From Pythium myriotylum (Eukaryota > Oomycota > Peronosporomycetes > Pythiales > Pythiaceae), in assembly GCA_023091665.1 (NCBI GenBank), contig JALJCQ010000001.1, positions 1,612,001 through 1,676,000 on the forward strand: 64,000 nucleotides of DNA, in the 5' to 3' direction. The notes under the pieces are model-generated. The model was not told where the DNA came from, did no database searches, and worked only from the letters and a program-made list of their open reading frames with translations. Position numbers and translations under genes: made by a program. Below, piece by piece: positions 1 to 8,161 of this stretch (positions within the stretch are counted from its first letter, which is position 1; each line of letters opens with the position of its first letter).

Positions 1-989
1 CATCCAAGTCAACATTGCATCGATACTTCCACGCCGGGGTCTTCCGGGTTCATCACGCTCGGCTCAAGCCTCATTTTACCGACGCCCACTGCTCTGCTCG
101 CATGCAATTCGCTCTCTCATTCGTTATCAGAGGTCCACGCGGTTCGCTCTATTTCAGCGCCATGCTCGAGTACGTCCACTTGGACGAGAAGTGGTTTTAC
201 CTGAAGAAGGACAACTCACGTTACTATCTTGCCCCAGGGGAGGAGGTCCCCCACATCACCGTGCAGCACAAGAGCTTTTTCGTCAAGGTCATGTTCCTCG
301 TCGCCGTCGCTCGCCCCAGGTGGGACCCTACCAAGAAGCAAATCTGGGATGGCAAGATTGGTATCTGGCCGTTCGTGGTGTATGAACCGGCACAGCGCTC
401 AAGCAAGAACCGTGACAAAGGAACGCTGGAGCTAAAGGCATACACGGTAGATCGCGAGATCTATCGGGCATGTCTAATCAAGTCGGTGATTCCCACGATC
501 AAGCGGGTGTGGCCTTCTGGCCGACGAGTGCGTCTCCAACAAGACAACGCCAAGCCACACGTGCTCGTCGACGATGCGGCTGCCGAGGCCGCTTGCGTTG
601 CGGACGGGTGGGACATGAAAATGGCCCCTCAGCCACCAAACTCGCCCGACTTCAATGTTCTCGACCTCGGCTTTTTCTCCTCGTTGCAGACGCTGCAACA
701 CCGGAAGCCAAGCCGGAACATTGAGGATCTCGTGAACAACGTTGAGCAAGCATTTCGAGATCTCTCGTTCACCACGCTGGATCGAGTCTTCATGACATTA
801 CAAACAGTACTATACGCATCTATCAAAGTCGGTGGAGGGAACAGATACATCATCCCCCACCAGAACAACAACGCCATGTTTGGCGTGAATCGTCTTCTTC
901 CTCTCACATTTCCTTGCGACCCCCACGTGTACGTGAACGCCATCAACCCCCCATCGGTAAGTTCGGGAGAGGACTCAGCTGTTGTCTAA
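1..989 (+). CDS. mariner-like DDE transposase (partial, 5' end outside window)
   Basis: This encodes a cut-and-paste transposase of the Tc1/mariner superfamily that acts on the inverted repeats of its own element. The frame is open upstream of position 15 to the window edge, and the N-terminal residues (helix-turn-helix end, with TLHR and LKPHFTD) look mid-protein, so the true start lies to the left. The catalytic triad is visible: Asp in HLDEKWF (codon at 183), Asp in QQDNAKPH (codon at 543) and Asp in NVLDLGFF (codon at 663). The last two are separated by 39 residues, giving the DD39D spacing of plant-type mariner elements. No stop or frameshift is seen in the visible part, so this copy may be intact. 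The frame ends 83 bp before the 3' terminus of the element. Confidence 0.88.
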   Translation, partial: SKSTLHRYFHAGVFRVHHARLKPHFTDAHCSARMQFALSFVIRGPRGSLYFSAMLEYVHLDEKWFYLKKDNSRYYLAPGEEVPHITVQHKSFFVKVMFLVAVARPRWDPTKKQIWDGKIGIWPFVVYEPAQRSSKNRDKGTLELKAYTVDREIYRACLIKSVIPTIKRVWPSGRRVRLQQDNAKPHVLVDDAAAEAACVADGWDMKMAPQPPNSPDFNVLDLGFFSSLQTLQHRKPSRNIEDLVNNVEQAFRDLSFTTLDRVFMTLQTVLYASIKVGGGNRYIIPHQNNNAMFGVNRLLPLTFPCDPHVYVNAINPPSVSSGEDSAVV

Positions 990-1010
990 AACCGAACCTA
1001 ATAGAGACTG

Positions 1011-1065
1011 TGCCCTATATTTTGGGACACGCTTAACTGTGGACTCTGCCTTATATTCTGGGACA
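1011..1065. repeat. two direct copies of a 19-bp subterminal motif of the mariner-like element
   Basis: TGCCCTATATTTTGGGACA at 1011-1029 and TGCCTTATATTCTGGGACA at 1047-1065 differ at two positions and lie 36 bp apart. The outer copy forms part of the terminal inverted repeat. The pair is a likely transposase-binding site; that role is inferred from position. Confidence 0.7.
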
Positions 1066-1108
1066 GAGGAAGTAGATTGATTGATTAACGTTTTTATTGT
1101 CAATTGGT

Positions 1109-2550
1109 TGATGTTTCTTATGGATGATTTAAGGGTCATATCGATATCGATGTCGATTAATACTCTCGGTATGTAAATTAGCAAAGTATCACTCGCAGAT
1201 GCCACTATTTGATGATATTTCTTATATATTAGCTATGTCTTATCAAATTCATGGCGACATTGATCTATCAACATCTCGCGTTTGTGAGCTAACTCGCGCT
1301 AGTAGTTTCTATAATTTAATTTATTTCATAGAGGTATCGGTCTATAGGTATAGGCTAAAATGGAAACACTTACAGTAAATTTTGGAAAGTACCGAGGCAA
1401 ACAAATTGCTGAGATTTGGGAAGTTGATCAACAATACGCGAAGTGGCTGTACCCACAAGAAATTCTGATTGGTGAGTACCCCGCAATCAAGAAGTTCCTA
1501 GATGAAAAGCTCCGTGGGTCTGACCTTTCGTTTGTGATGACATGGGGAAAATACAAAGGTAAGACGATAAAGCGGATTTAAGATAAGGATAAAGGTTACA
1601 TTGCTTGGCTAATCAAGAATGAGTTCGTTAATTCGAACTGCCCAAGATTGAAGAAGGAGTTAGATCAACTAACGAAAGATGAGTGAATTCAGATCGCAAA
1701 AGAAACATTGGATCGATCTGTCTTTGCAATTGCTAGCATGTTCTTGTCATGGTCTCCTTATGAATCCCTTGTGGATTCCTTATGGATTTCTTCTGAATTC
1801 CATATGTTTTTTGTGCCAGTGCATACTAGAAAGCTGTGGTGTCACTCGACCCAGGCAGATTTGATCGCTTGTCTGTCTAATGAATCCGCGAGTGCATCCT
1901 TTGATTGAACCAATAACTATTTAATTGGAAACGTATGATTCCGTTGAAGGAGTGCTTAATATCTTTGTCCCCAGGAAAACAAGATTGTCGTCCCTGGCAA
2001 AATTATATCGATTCATTACACCAGAAACGATCATAATGCGAATTCATAGTGATTTAACATATTTCAGTTTGTCCCAGGAAAAAGTGAAGTTGTAGCTCCA
2101 CTATTAGAAAAAGATGATAGATGATGATAGATCATTGACTGAGATATTTCTATGGACAAGTATAATTTTCGTAGGGACAGAGGTCCAAAGAATATATAGG
2201 TACTTTAAGACTAACGAGAAGACCTCTAACCTGCATAATTAATAAAATTTTTGGACCTGGATGTTGCTGGGACAAGCAGGGACAATGGATTTAACCAGGG
2301 CCATAACGATTCTGATGTCTATCAATTGGCTCGGTATCGAAATCAATGTAGCAACATCGCGGCATTTGCTTGATGTTTCTTATAGATTGATCGCTTAAAC
2401 AGTGATTGGCTGGTGCTTCGTATAGATTGATTGGTTAATGTTTCTTATAGATTGATTCATTGATGTTTCTTATAGATTTATTGATTGATTTTTACCAGGG
2501 CCATAACGATTTTAACACCTACGAATCGTCTCGGTATCGAAATCAATAGC
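1109..2550. repeat. AT-rich tract with an unnamed repeat family: three long and five short diverged copies
   Basis: Two blocks recur exactly 200 bp apart. The block GGGCCATAACGATT followed 32 bp later by CTCGGTATCG occurs at 2298-2340 and 2498-2540. A weaker copy with the same 32-bp spacing sits at 1133-1172. A second motif, TGATGTTTCTTATAGATTGA, occurs with mismatches at 1109-1128, 2371-2390, 2411-2430, 2436-2455 and 2461-2480. The tract is clearly richer in A and T than the rest of the window. I do not recognise the family. It could be decayed non-autonomous transposon DNA or an insertion of foreign origin. Confidence 0.6.
1360..1686 (+). pseudogene. small gene with two tandem exodeoxyribonuclease X C-terminal-like motifs, broken by one stop codon
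   Basis: The ATG at 1360 opens a 73-codon frame that ends at TAA 1579-1581. The same frame then runs on for 34 more codons to TGA at 1684-1686. Before the stop there is one copy of a FGKYRGKQIAEI...YAKWL pattern, and a second copy (WGKYKGKTIKRI) starts just upstream of it. The continuation after the stop (GYIAWLIKNE, then PRLKKELDQL) completes that second copy. The motif matches the small ExoX-C-like domain, known from bacterial, phage and large-DNA-virus proteins. I infer a doubled domain interrupted by a single nonsense change, or a truncated protein of one and a half repeats. It sits in AT-rich DNA unlike the flanking genes, which hints at transfer. Its function is unknown. Confidence 0.45.
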
Positions 2551-2848
2551 GCGGATGAAATACCGGTATTTTAGTTTTGGTCGGTATATATTGATATCAT
2601 TTGCTTAGGATCAGAAGTGGTTGGTTCGTAATCTAAGGTAGTTCTTAACCATTTGGTCATTAAAAAGGGTGTTTCATTGCGGTGGGATTCCCTAAGATCG
2701 ACGAATCAAGTTTCAAAGTAATGCCGCAAATTGACGTGTCTGGTATCGGAAATTACTGTTTGAGGCGATTGTGGCGCCAGTGGTGCCGACATCACTATCT
2801 ATTTGCGGAGGGTATTACTTTTGTTGAGGTGGCGATGAATTGTCCTGA
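1687..2848. other. AT-rich stretch with no supported gene
   Basis: Only short frames are present and none resembles a known protein. The stretch contains most copies of the repeat family described at 1109-2550. A short frame at 2721-2864 begins with an ATG but has no recognisable features. Confidence 0.5.
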
Positions 2849-3405
2849 TCGGACAAGAACCTGAAGCGGTTGGTGGCATCCAGCAACATCCCTGTCGATG
2901 TTCTCATTGCTACTCTCGCATCCGCCAAGAAGTCCAACACGACAAGGAAAGTCGCATCCAAGAGCGCGTCCAAGAAGGCCAAGCCCAAGGCCACGACCAA
3001 GAAGGCGATCAAGCCGTTGCAGTGCTCGCACCTTCTGGGTGAAGATCGAGTTCGGTGCGGCAACTCGTCTAATCCTCTAGATAGGCGATACTGCACGATG
3101 CACTTGCACAAGTCGGCACGCTACGTCGCGATCAAACTGTCTCCACTGGAGATCATAGCTATCGAATACCTGCGAAAGTACGACATGACGAGCATCGCCA
3201 TCAGGAACATCGCGAATCGGACGCATTTGCCGCCATTCACAGAGCACCGACGCACATGGAGAGGCTGAGCACATTTTCAAGGATGCGATGCAGGTGTCAG
3301 ATTAGTACTGTAAATGTCATGTTGAACACGCTGATTTCTCTCTTGTCGTAGGCTAGCGGACGAGTGTCTGGCTTATGTCATATCGTCCGCTCAAGCAGTG
3401 CATAA
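2849..3405 (+). pseudogene. fragment of a Lys/Ala-rich protein with a Cys3-His zinc-binding pattern, apparently frameshifted
   Basis: A frame open from 2849 to a stop at 3268 encodes a histone-H1-like Lys/Ala/Ser-rich segment. This is followed by Cys-x10-Cys-x11-Cys-x2-His (CSHLL, RCGNS, YCTMH), a pattern similar to the short Cys3-His potential DNA-binding motif of chromatin proteins. There is no ATG near the start. Just past residue HRRTW the frame stops, but another frame continues with EAEHIFKDAMQ to a plausible 58-nt intron (3294-3351, donor GTGTCA, acceptor GTAG), then a short exon ending at TAA 3403-3405. I read this as the remains of a gene with a small indel near 3255-3265. No family can be assigned with confidence. 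Confidence 0.3.
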
Positions 3406-3450
3406 AATGGCATCGAGCGTACCCCTAGACACCCTCACAGACAGCGATGA

Positions 3451-3466
3451 TGTACTATATAGTACA
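3451..3466. repeat. perfect 16-bp palindrome
   Basis: TGTACTATATAGTACA is identical to its reverse complement. It lies 140 bp left of the Merlin insertion. No function is assigned. Confidence 0.6.
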
Positions 3467-3597
3467 CTGGTCCGTCTCACACGTGCAGGTTGAAGTCTGC
3501 TGGGGTGCGTCTCGGTGATTAGCTCCCGTCGCTCGCCCCTGTCGACGGGCTGCTCTCGGCTGACGCGATCAGCGCGTCCGACCGCGTGATGGAGGAA

Positions 3598-3605
3598 CCT
3601 CGAGA
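3598..3605. repeat. target-site duplication, left copy (CCTCGAGA)
   Basis: This 8-bp sequence is identical to the right copy at 5010-5017 and abuts the left inverted repeat of the Merlin element. Confidence 0.88.
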
Positions 3606-5009
3606 GGCTCTCCTTACTTAACAGTCCACAACTGATACGTACTTAGTAGAACATGTAGTGTACCTGGGTCGAGTTCAAACAACCCCCTTTGCCGCCCAAA
3701 TTCCTCCCGCCCAAAGTCCCTCCCTTCCCTCCAGACAGTCACACAAAAATCGACCATCAAGCGAAGTAACAGTCCACATGGAGCCGTGCACCTACGAGTA
3801 CCGGGTGGCCAACATGGGCCTGTACGCACACGATCTCGTCATGAACGTGTGCACACAGGCCTCGGATGACGTTGTGATCGCGTGGTGCATGGAGGTCGGC
3901 TTGCTGCCCGCCTCCATGACCTGCCCGACGTGCACAGGCCCCATGAGGGTCGACAAGAACCGGCGCCTCTGGCGCTGTAACAAGACGGAGTGCCGCAAGG
4001 CCCTCAGCCTGCGATCGGGGACGGTGTTCTTCCACAGCCGTCTCACCCTGCGCTGCTGCGTGAAGCTTCTCTATCATTTTGCGATTGGCACGGCGGCAAC
4101 AACAGCCGCCCAGCTGTGCTCGATGAGCCAGAAGGCTGTCACCGAATGGTACGGCATCTGCCGCGGCTACTGCAGCAAGGAGATGATCGATTGCGACATG
4201 ATTGTACGTATCCTCTGAGACTACTCGTCTCCGCACCATTTAACAAATGTTTTTGCACTCGCAGGTCGGCGGACCTGGCCATGTCGTGGAGATTGACGAG
4301 ACGTCATTGAGAAAAAAAATCCAAGTACAACAGAGGCAAGCAGCATCCTGACTTCTGGGTGTTTGGCGGCTTCGACCGCACGAGCAAGAAGTGGTTCGCG
4401 ATCGTCACATACGAGGACCACACGAAGCCAACCTTGTGTGCACAGATCGCACGCTACATCCGCCCAGAGTACGTGTTTATGTTTCTTGCTGGAGTTCTCT
4501 TTCTTATGGTTCCGTTATGAGCTCTGTAGGACACACATTATTAGCGACATGTTCGCGTCCTACGTTTCAGAGGGGCGAAAGAAGAACGGAACTGTGGCCA
4601 TGCACACGCTCGAGAACAACCCACTGCTCGAGGCGCTCCGCTACCGCCACACGTACGTGAACCACTCCAAGAACTTTGTGGACCCCACAACAGGGGCCCA
4701 CACCAATGGCATCGAGGGCTGTTGGGAGGCCAAGCTAAAGCGCCACATCAAGGCCATGCGCGGCGTTCCCAAGAAGCTGGCGGCGGCGCTTATCGACGAG
4801 AGGCTCTGGCGCAGCTGGTACTTCCAGCCGCAAGCTCCCATCCATGAGTACTTCATGGGGTTGGTTCGCGCCATCGTGAAGCACCCTGCTCGGTTCACCA
4901 CTGACAAGTAGTGGCACAGCTCGTCTAAGTACGAGTACTTGTACTGCATAACTTCATGTAAGTACGACTCTTTTAAGTACGATTCTATTTAACCAATGTA
5001 AGGGGAGCC
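3606..5009 (+). mobile_element. complete Merlin (IS1016/IS1595-type) DNA transposon, 1404 bp
   Basis: The left terminus GGCTCTCCTTAC (3606-3617) and the reverse complement of the right terminus, GGCTCCCCTTAC (4998-5009), match at 11 of 12 bases. The element is flanked by a perfect 8-bp direct repeat, CCTCGAGA, at 3598-3605 and 5010-5017. A GG start and an 8-9 bp target duplication are the hallmarks of Merlin elements. Subterminal copies of TAAGTACG occur three times near the right end (4926, 4959, 4974) and once inverted near the left end (3638-3645); they are possible transposase-binding sites. The only gene is the transposase at 3778-4911. Confidence 0.9.
3778..4911 (+). pseudogene. Merlin transposase with two introns and a one-base frameshift
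   Basis: This is a DDE transposase of the ISXO2-like/IS1595 type. Exons inferred: 3778-4203, 4265-4468, 4530-4911. Both introns are 61 nt (GTACGT...GCAG and GTACGT...GTAG). The N-terminus has a zinc ribbon (CPTC, then CNKTEC). The triad is Asp in EIDET (exon 2), Asp in IISDMF (exon 3) and Glu in NGIEGCW (exon 3). The three exons sum to 1012 nt, one too many. A run of eight A at 4312-4319 breaks the frame. With one A fewer the frame continues through SKYNRGKQHPDFW to the stop, giving about 336 residues. So either this copy is inactivated by a single insertion or the homopolymer is miscounted. All other parts look intact, which suggests recent insertion. Confidence 0.85.
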
Positions 5010-5017
5010 CCTCGAGA
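5010..5017. repeat. target-site duplication, right copy (CCTCGAGA)
   Basis: This 8-bp sequence is identical to 3598-3605 and abuts the right inverted repeat of the Merlin element. Confidence 0.88.
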
Positions 5018-5035
5018 CGTTGAAGGCTTATCCAT

Positions 5036-5070
5036 GGTCGCGAGGGGTTATCCGATATCCCCTCGCGACC
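5036..5070. repeat. perfect 12-bp inverted repeat (hairpin) next to the Merlin insertion
   Basis: GGTCGCGAGGGG (5036-5047) and CCCCTCGCGACC (5059-5070) are exact reverse complements with an 11-nt loop. It lies 18 bp right of the target duplication. It might be a terminator-like or cruciform structure, or a remnant of an older element. No function is assigned. Confidence 0.6.
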
Positions 5071-5580
5071 CCACGCGCGTCGGCGAGGCTTGTCAGCGAC
5101 GGGGCTTCGACGAGCTGTAATATTACTTCTGGCGGTTGTCGAACGGCCACTGCCTCGCCTGTCCGCTCGTCGACCGTGCGATTCATCCAGTGCGCGGCGG
5201 TTATAGAGCAGAGAGCCTTTGGCGTGCGCTCGCACGCGGCCGCGAGTCGCCGTCCGTGAAACATGCCACAGCCGCCAGAGACGCCACTGCCGCCGCGTCG
5301 AGCAGCCAGCCTGCGAGCCGATCACCGCCCGCGCATCCAGAGAAGAGCGGACGCTGCCGACGGGCTCCCTCGCTCGAGTGCCCTTTCCGACGCCCCAGCT
5401 GGCGTGAACCCGCTCTCCCGTGTCGGGTCCATCTGGGCCTGGTGAACAGCGGCCGCGACCACATGGCCGTCGGTTGCCCCGTTGTCCTTGGCCGCTGATT
5501 GACCGGCTCTGCCAAGGCTTCCTCTCCATGGCTGCTGGCGACTGACTCTCCCTATTGCGGAATTTCACCCCGACGTCTCC
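5071..5580. other. upstream region of the protease gene, no gene seen
   Basis: This GC-rich stretch is covered by frames on both strands that are rich in Arg, Ala and Pro and show no motif. They look like chance frames. The segment presumably holds the promoter of the protease gene that starts at 5581. Confidence 0.4.
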
Positions 5581-6888
5581 ATGCTTCTCCAGCGGATCCT
5601 CTCGCTCGCGCTTCTGGCCTGCGCCGCCGCCTCCGCCGCGGCCTACGACTTCGGCGACGCCGCGACCACCACGCGCGCCGCCGACGATGACGACGAGGGC
5701 AGCGTGCCCAACGACGAGGAGCGCATCTACGGCGGCACCGAGGCCGACATCAGCAAGTACCCGTGGACCGTCTCGCTCCGCAAGACCGCCGAGGGGACCA
5801 CCTACTGCGGTGGCACGCTCGTCGCGCCGCAGTACATCGTCACAGCCGCGCACTGTGTCAAGAACACCACCTTCGCCTCCATCGGCTCGCAGTGGTCCAA
5901 GGGCTCGGAGGGCGGCGAGCGCATCCGCGTGACCGACCAGTGGATCCACCCCAAGTACGTCAAGGAGACCCACGTCTACGACGTGGCCGTGATGAAGCTC
6001 GAGAAGCCTTCCACGTACAAGACGCTCCCGCTCGCCAAGGCCGATGGCTCTCAGAACAAGGAGAACACCATGGCCGTTGTGCGCGGCTGGGGCATGACCG
6101 AGTCGGACGTGCCGGCCACGACGCTGCTCGAAGTCAACGTCAAGGTCATCTCCAACGCGCTCTGTAACAAGAGCTACAACAACCGCATCACGGAGCAAAT
6201 GCTCTGCGCCGGCCAGGGCGGCGGAAAGGACACTTGCCAGGGTGACTCGGGTGGCGCGCTCATCGCCAACAACGTGCTCATCGGAGTCGTCAGCTGGGGC
6301 GGTGCCTGTGGTGAGGCGCCCGGTGTGTACGTGCGTGTCACGAGCGTGCTCGACTTCATCAACGAGAAGATCAATGGCGGCAGCAGCGACAAGAACGGCT
6401 CGGGCTCCTCGGGCTCCTCGACACCGGCGGCAACCACGGCTGCCCCTGCCACCACTACGGCTGCCCCTGCCACCACTACGGCTGCCCCCGCCACCACTAC
6501 GGCAACCCCTGCCACCACCACGGCGACTCCTGCCACCACCACCGAGGCTCCTGCTACCACTACTGCGGCCCCTGCCACCACAACTGATGCCCCTGCCACC
6601 ACGACGTCCCCGCCCACCATCACGACGGCCGCCCCAACGTCGACGCCGGCTCTCACGACGGCAACTCCCTCGCTCACGCCGTCGACGCCGTCGCTTACCC
6701 CGTCGACGCCGTCGCTCACCCCATCGACGCCAAGCACTACCGCTCCTTCGTCCAGTGACGACAGTGACGATAGCGAGGTGCCCGCCGCGCCGTCTCCGAA
6801 CGCTGCGTCGGACGCCAGCTCGCCAGGATCCAGCAAGGATAGCAAGGGCGGCAAGAAGTCCAAGAAGGACTGTCGTGCTCGTCTGTAA
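5581..6888 (+). CDS. secreted trypsin-like serine protease (S1A) with mucin-like C-terminal tail
   Basis: The 435-residue single-exon product starts with a signal peptide (hydrophobic residues 6-21, Ala-rich cleavage site). A propeptide ends at Arg48, followed by IYGG in place of the usual IVGG activation site. The S1 catalytic triad is intact: His91 in TAAHC, Asp134 in YDVAV and Ser223 in GDSGG. Asp217, six residues before the serine, sits at the base of the specificity pocket and predicts cleavage after Arg or Lys. After residue 265 the protein becomes a Thr/Ala/Pro repeat tail, likely O-glycosylated, then an acidic and finally a Lys-rich end. Oomycetes secrete a related S1 family that includes glucanase inhibitor proteins, which lack catalytic residues; here all three are present, so an active enzyme is likely. 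The tail may anchor it in the wall or matrix. Confidence 0.92.
   Translation: MLLQRILSLALLACAAASAAAYDFGDAATTTRAADDDDEGSVPNDEERIYGGTEADISKYPWTVSLRKTAEGTTYCGGTLVAPQYIVTAAHCVKNTTFASIGSQWSKGSEGGERIRVTDQWIHPKYVKETHVYDVAVMKLEKPSTYKTLPLAKADGSQNKENTMAVVRGWGMTESDVPATTLLEVNVKVISNALCNKSYNNRITEQMLCAGQGGGKDTCQGDSGGALIANNVLIGVVSWGGACGEAPGVYVRVTSVLDFINEKINGGSSDKNGSGSSGSSTPAATTAAPATTTAAPATTTAAPATTTATPATTTATPATTTEAPATTTAAPATTTDAPATTTSPPTITTAAPTSTPALTTATPSLTPSTPSLTPSTPSLTPSTPSTTAPSSSDDSDDSEVPAAPSPNAASDASSPGSSKDSKGGKKSKKDCRARL
6439..6627 (+). repeat. nine 21-bp tandem units encoding the Thr/Ala/Pro tail of the protease
   Basis: Units of the form GCTGCCCCTGCCACCACTACG repeat in frame with increasing divergence. 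The first two are identical. A second set of three 21-bp units (TCGCTCACGCCGTCGACGCC type) follows at 6670-6732. Confidence 0.85.
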
Positions 6889-6965
6889 GCAAGCTGTGAA
6901 CGTGTCCATAGATGGCGCAGAGTCACTGTTTTTGTTGCTGGTACCCTCTACCTGCGTGTTGTCTT

Positions 6966-6971
6966 AATAAA
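6966..6971 (+). terminator. AATAAA polyadenylation signal of the protease gene
   Basis: AATAAA lies 78 bp after the stop codon of the serine protease, a normal place for a 3'-end processing signal. Most genes here lack the exact hexamer. Confidence 0.55.
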
Positions 6972-8161
6972 GCTCGTTCTCGGACGAAACTTCTTTCCAG
7001 GAGGTCTCTGCAGCGTCTACGATTTGTCTACATGTCTGGATATGGTGGTGTTCGATCCACGTGGACGAAAACAAATTGATCCAGAAAGATGCTCCAGCCC
7101 TTACGCTCTGCGGTAGATTCGCCCAGCAGTTCGTATAGCACGCATCCTACGCGTGCCTTCCTTGCCGCTTCGCGCGTCAGACGATCAGCGAAATTCAAGG
7201 GGCCAAGTATAGCCGTGCCCGATGTGTACGTCAGTGTTGAACGCGACCCAAATGCTATGGTTAGTAGAGGAGTCAGTCGTCAGCTTCAGCCTTGGTCGAA
7301 GGGACGCAAAGGAGCTCCTCGATCAACCACTGGGGAATTGGATGGCAACAGCGGCACTCGAGAATAAGCTTCTCTTTGGAAAGGCATTTCATCAAGATCT
7401 CCAGATGGGGCCATTGTGGCACGATGGCCGAAGCAGCACAATTTGTGCTGCTTCGTGAAGACGAGGACCTCGACAAGCCTTCTTGAAGACCTCCACTTCA
7501 AATCAGTTCAGTAATGGCGTGTTTTGTGGTTGCACAGCTCGAACGCTCTGCTGGATCAGAACACAGTGATAGAGTGAACAGCGGCAGAACCTATTCATAG
7601 CGACGTCTGCTGTCATGTGATCTCGTGTCCATACGACCCTCTGGGTTCCAGGCCAGTTGGACTGGATGACGCCTCCTGCACGCCATGAATATCGTGCCAA
7701 GGCATGAGAGGCTGCCGATCCAAGCGTCTGATTCTCAGCAGCGCTGCTACTCTCGTCAGCATTGCCCTGCGCGCCTCGTCGGAAGTCGGACGTGTCTTCC
7801 CATCCCCTAGACAACGAGCGAGCTCGCCACCGCCGATCGTCAGTGTACATGCACCAGTTTCTGCGCCGTCATAACGCAATCTCCGCGTCTTCTCCCGGCT
7901 CTCCTATCGCGAGACCACGCAGCTTTCTTGGCCTCCTCGTGAGCTCCAAAGCCACTGTGCTTCTTCATTGCATGACTTGCGAGGAAGCAATGAACGTGTT
8001 AATTTATTTGCGTGTAATTTCAGTACATGACCCCGATGCTAACCGAAGCCATTGATTAGCCTCTCGGCCGTTGGCTTAGGCCCCGCACCTCGCCAGTCGT
8101 GGGCTTTTGGTTTCGAGGGCGGCGGCGATCTTGATCTTGCACGCCGCTCTCCCCCGCCGCC
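6972..8161. other. 1.2-kb gap without a recognised gene
   Basis: Several short frames exist on both strands. One minus-strand frame is open for about 107 codons between roughly 7350 and 7030 but has no ATG and no family resemblance. The last few hundred bases presumably hold the promoter of the gene at 8162. Confidence 0.4.

Larger units (their letters stand above)
1..1072 (+). mobile_element. mariner-like (Tc1/mariner, DD39D) transposon, 3' part; 5' end lies outside the window
   Basis: The segment carries a transposase reading frame that is open to the left edge and stops at 989. It is followed by a 3' terminal region ending in GACAGAGGAAG at 1072 with a TA dinucleotide at 1073-1074, the expected target duplication of this superfamily. 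Read inward from that end, the terminus (CTTCCTCTGTCCCAGAATAT) closely resembles the termini of plant mariner and Stowaway elements, known for a CTCCCTCCGTCCC start. A 19-bp motif (TGCCYTATATTYTGGGACA) occurs twice at 1011-1029 and 1047-1065, a subterminal repeat. The 5' inverted repeat cannot be seen here. Confidence 0.8.

Noticed and set aside
4954..6909. 651-codon open frame on the minus strand over the protease gene
   Set aside because: It is antisense to a gene with a full S1 protease signature. The product is Arg/Gly-rich low complexity, a typical shadow in high-GC3 DNA.
7048..7060. GTTCGATCC resembling a tRNA B box
   Set aside because: No A box at the right distance and no acceptor-stem pairing.
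7033..7350. minus-strand frame open for about 107 codons in the 6972-8161 gap
   Set aside because: No ATG, no splice partners and no family resemblance. It is noted only as a stretch to recheck with transcripts.
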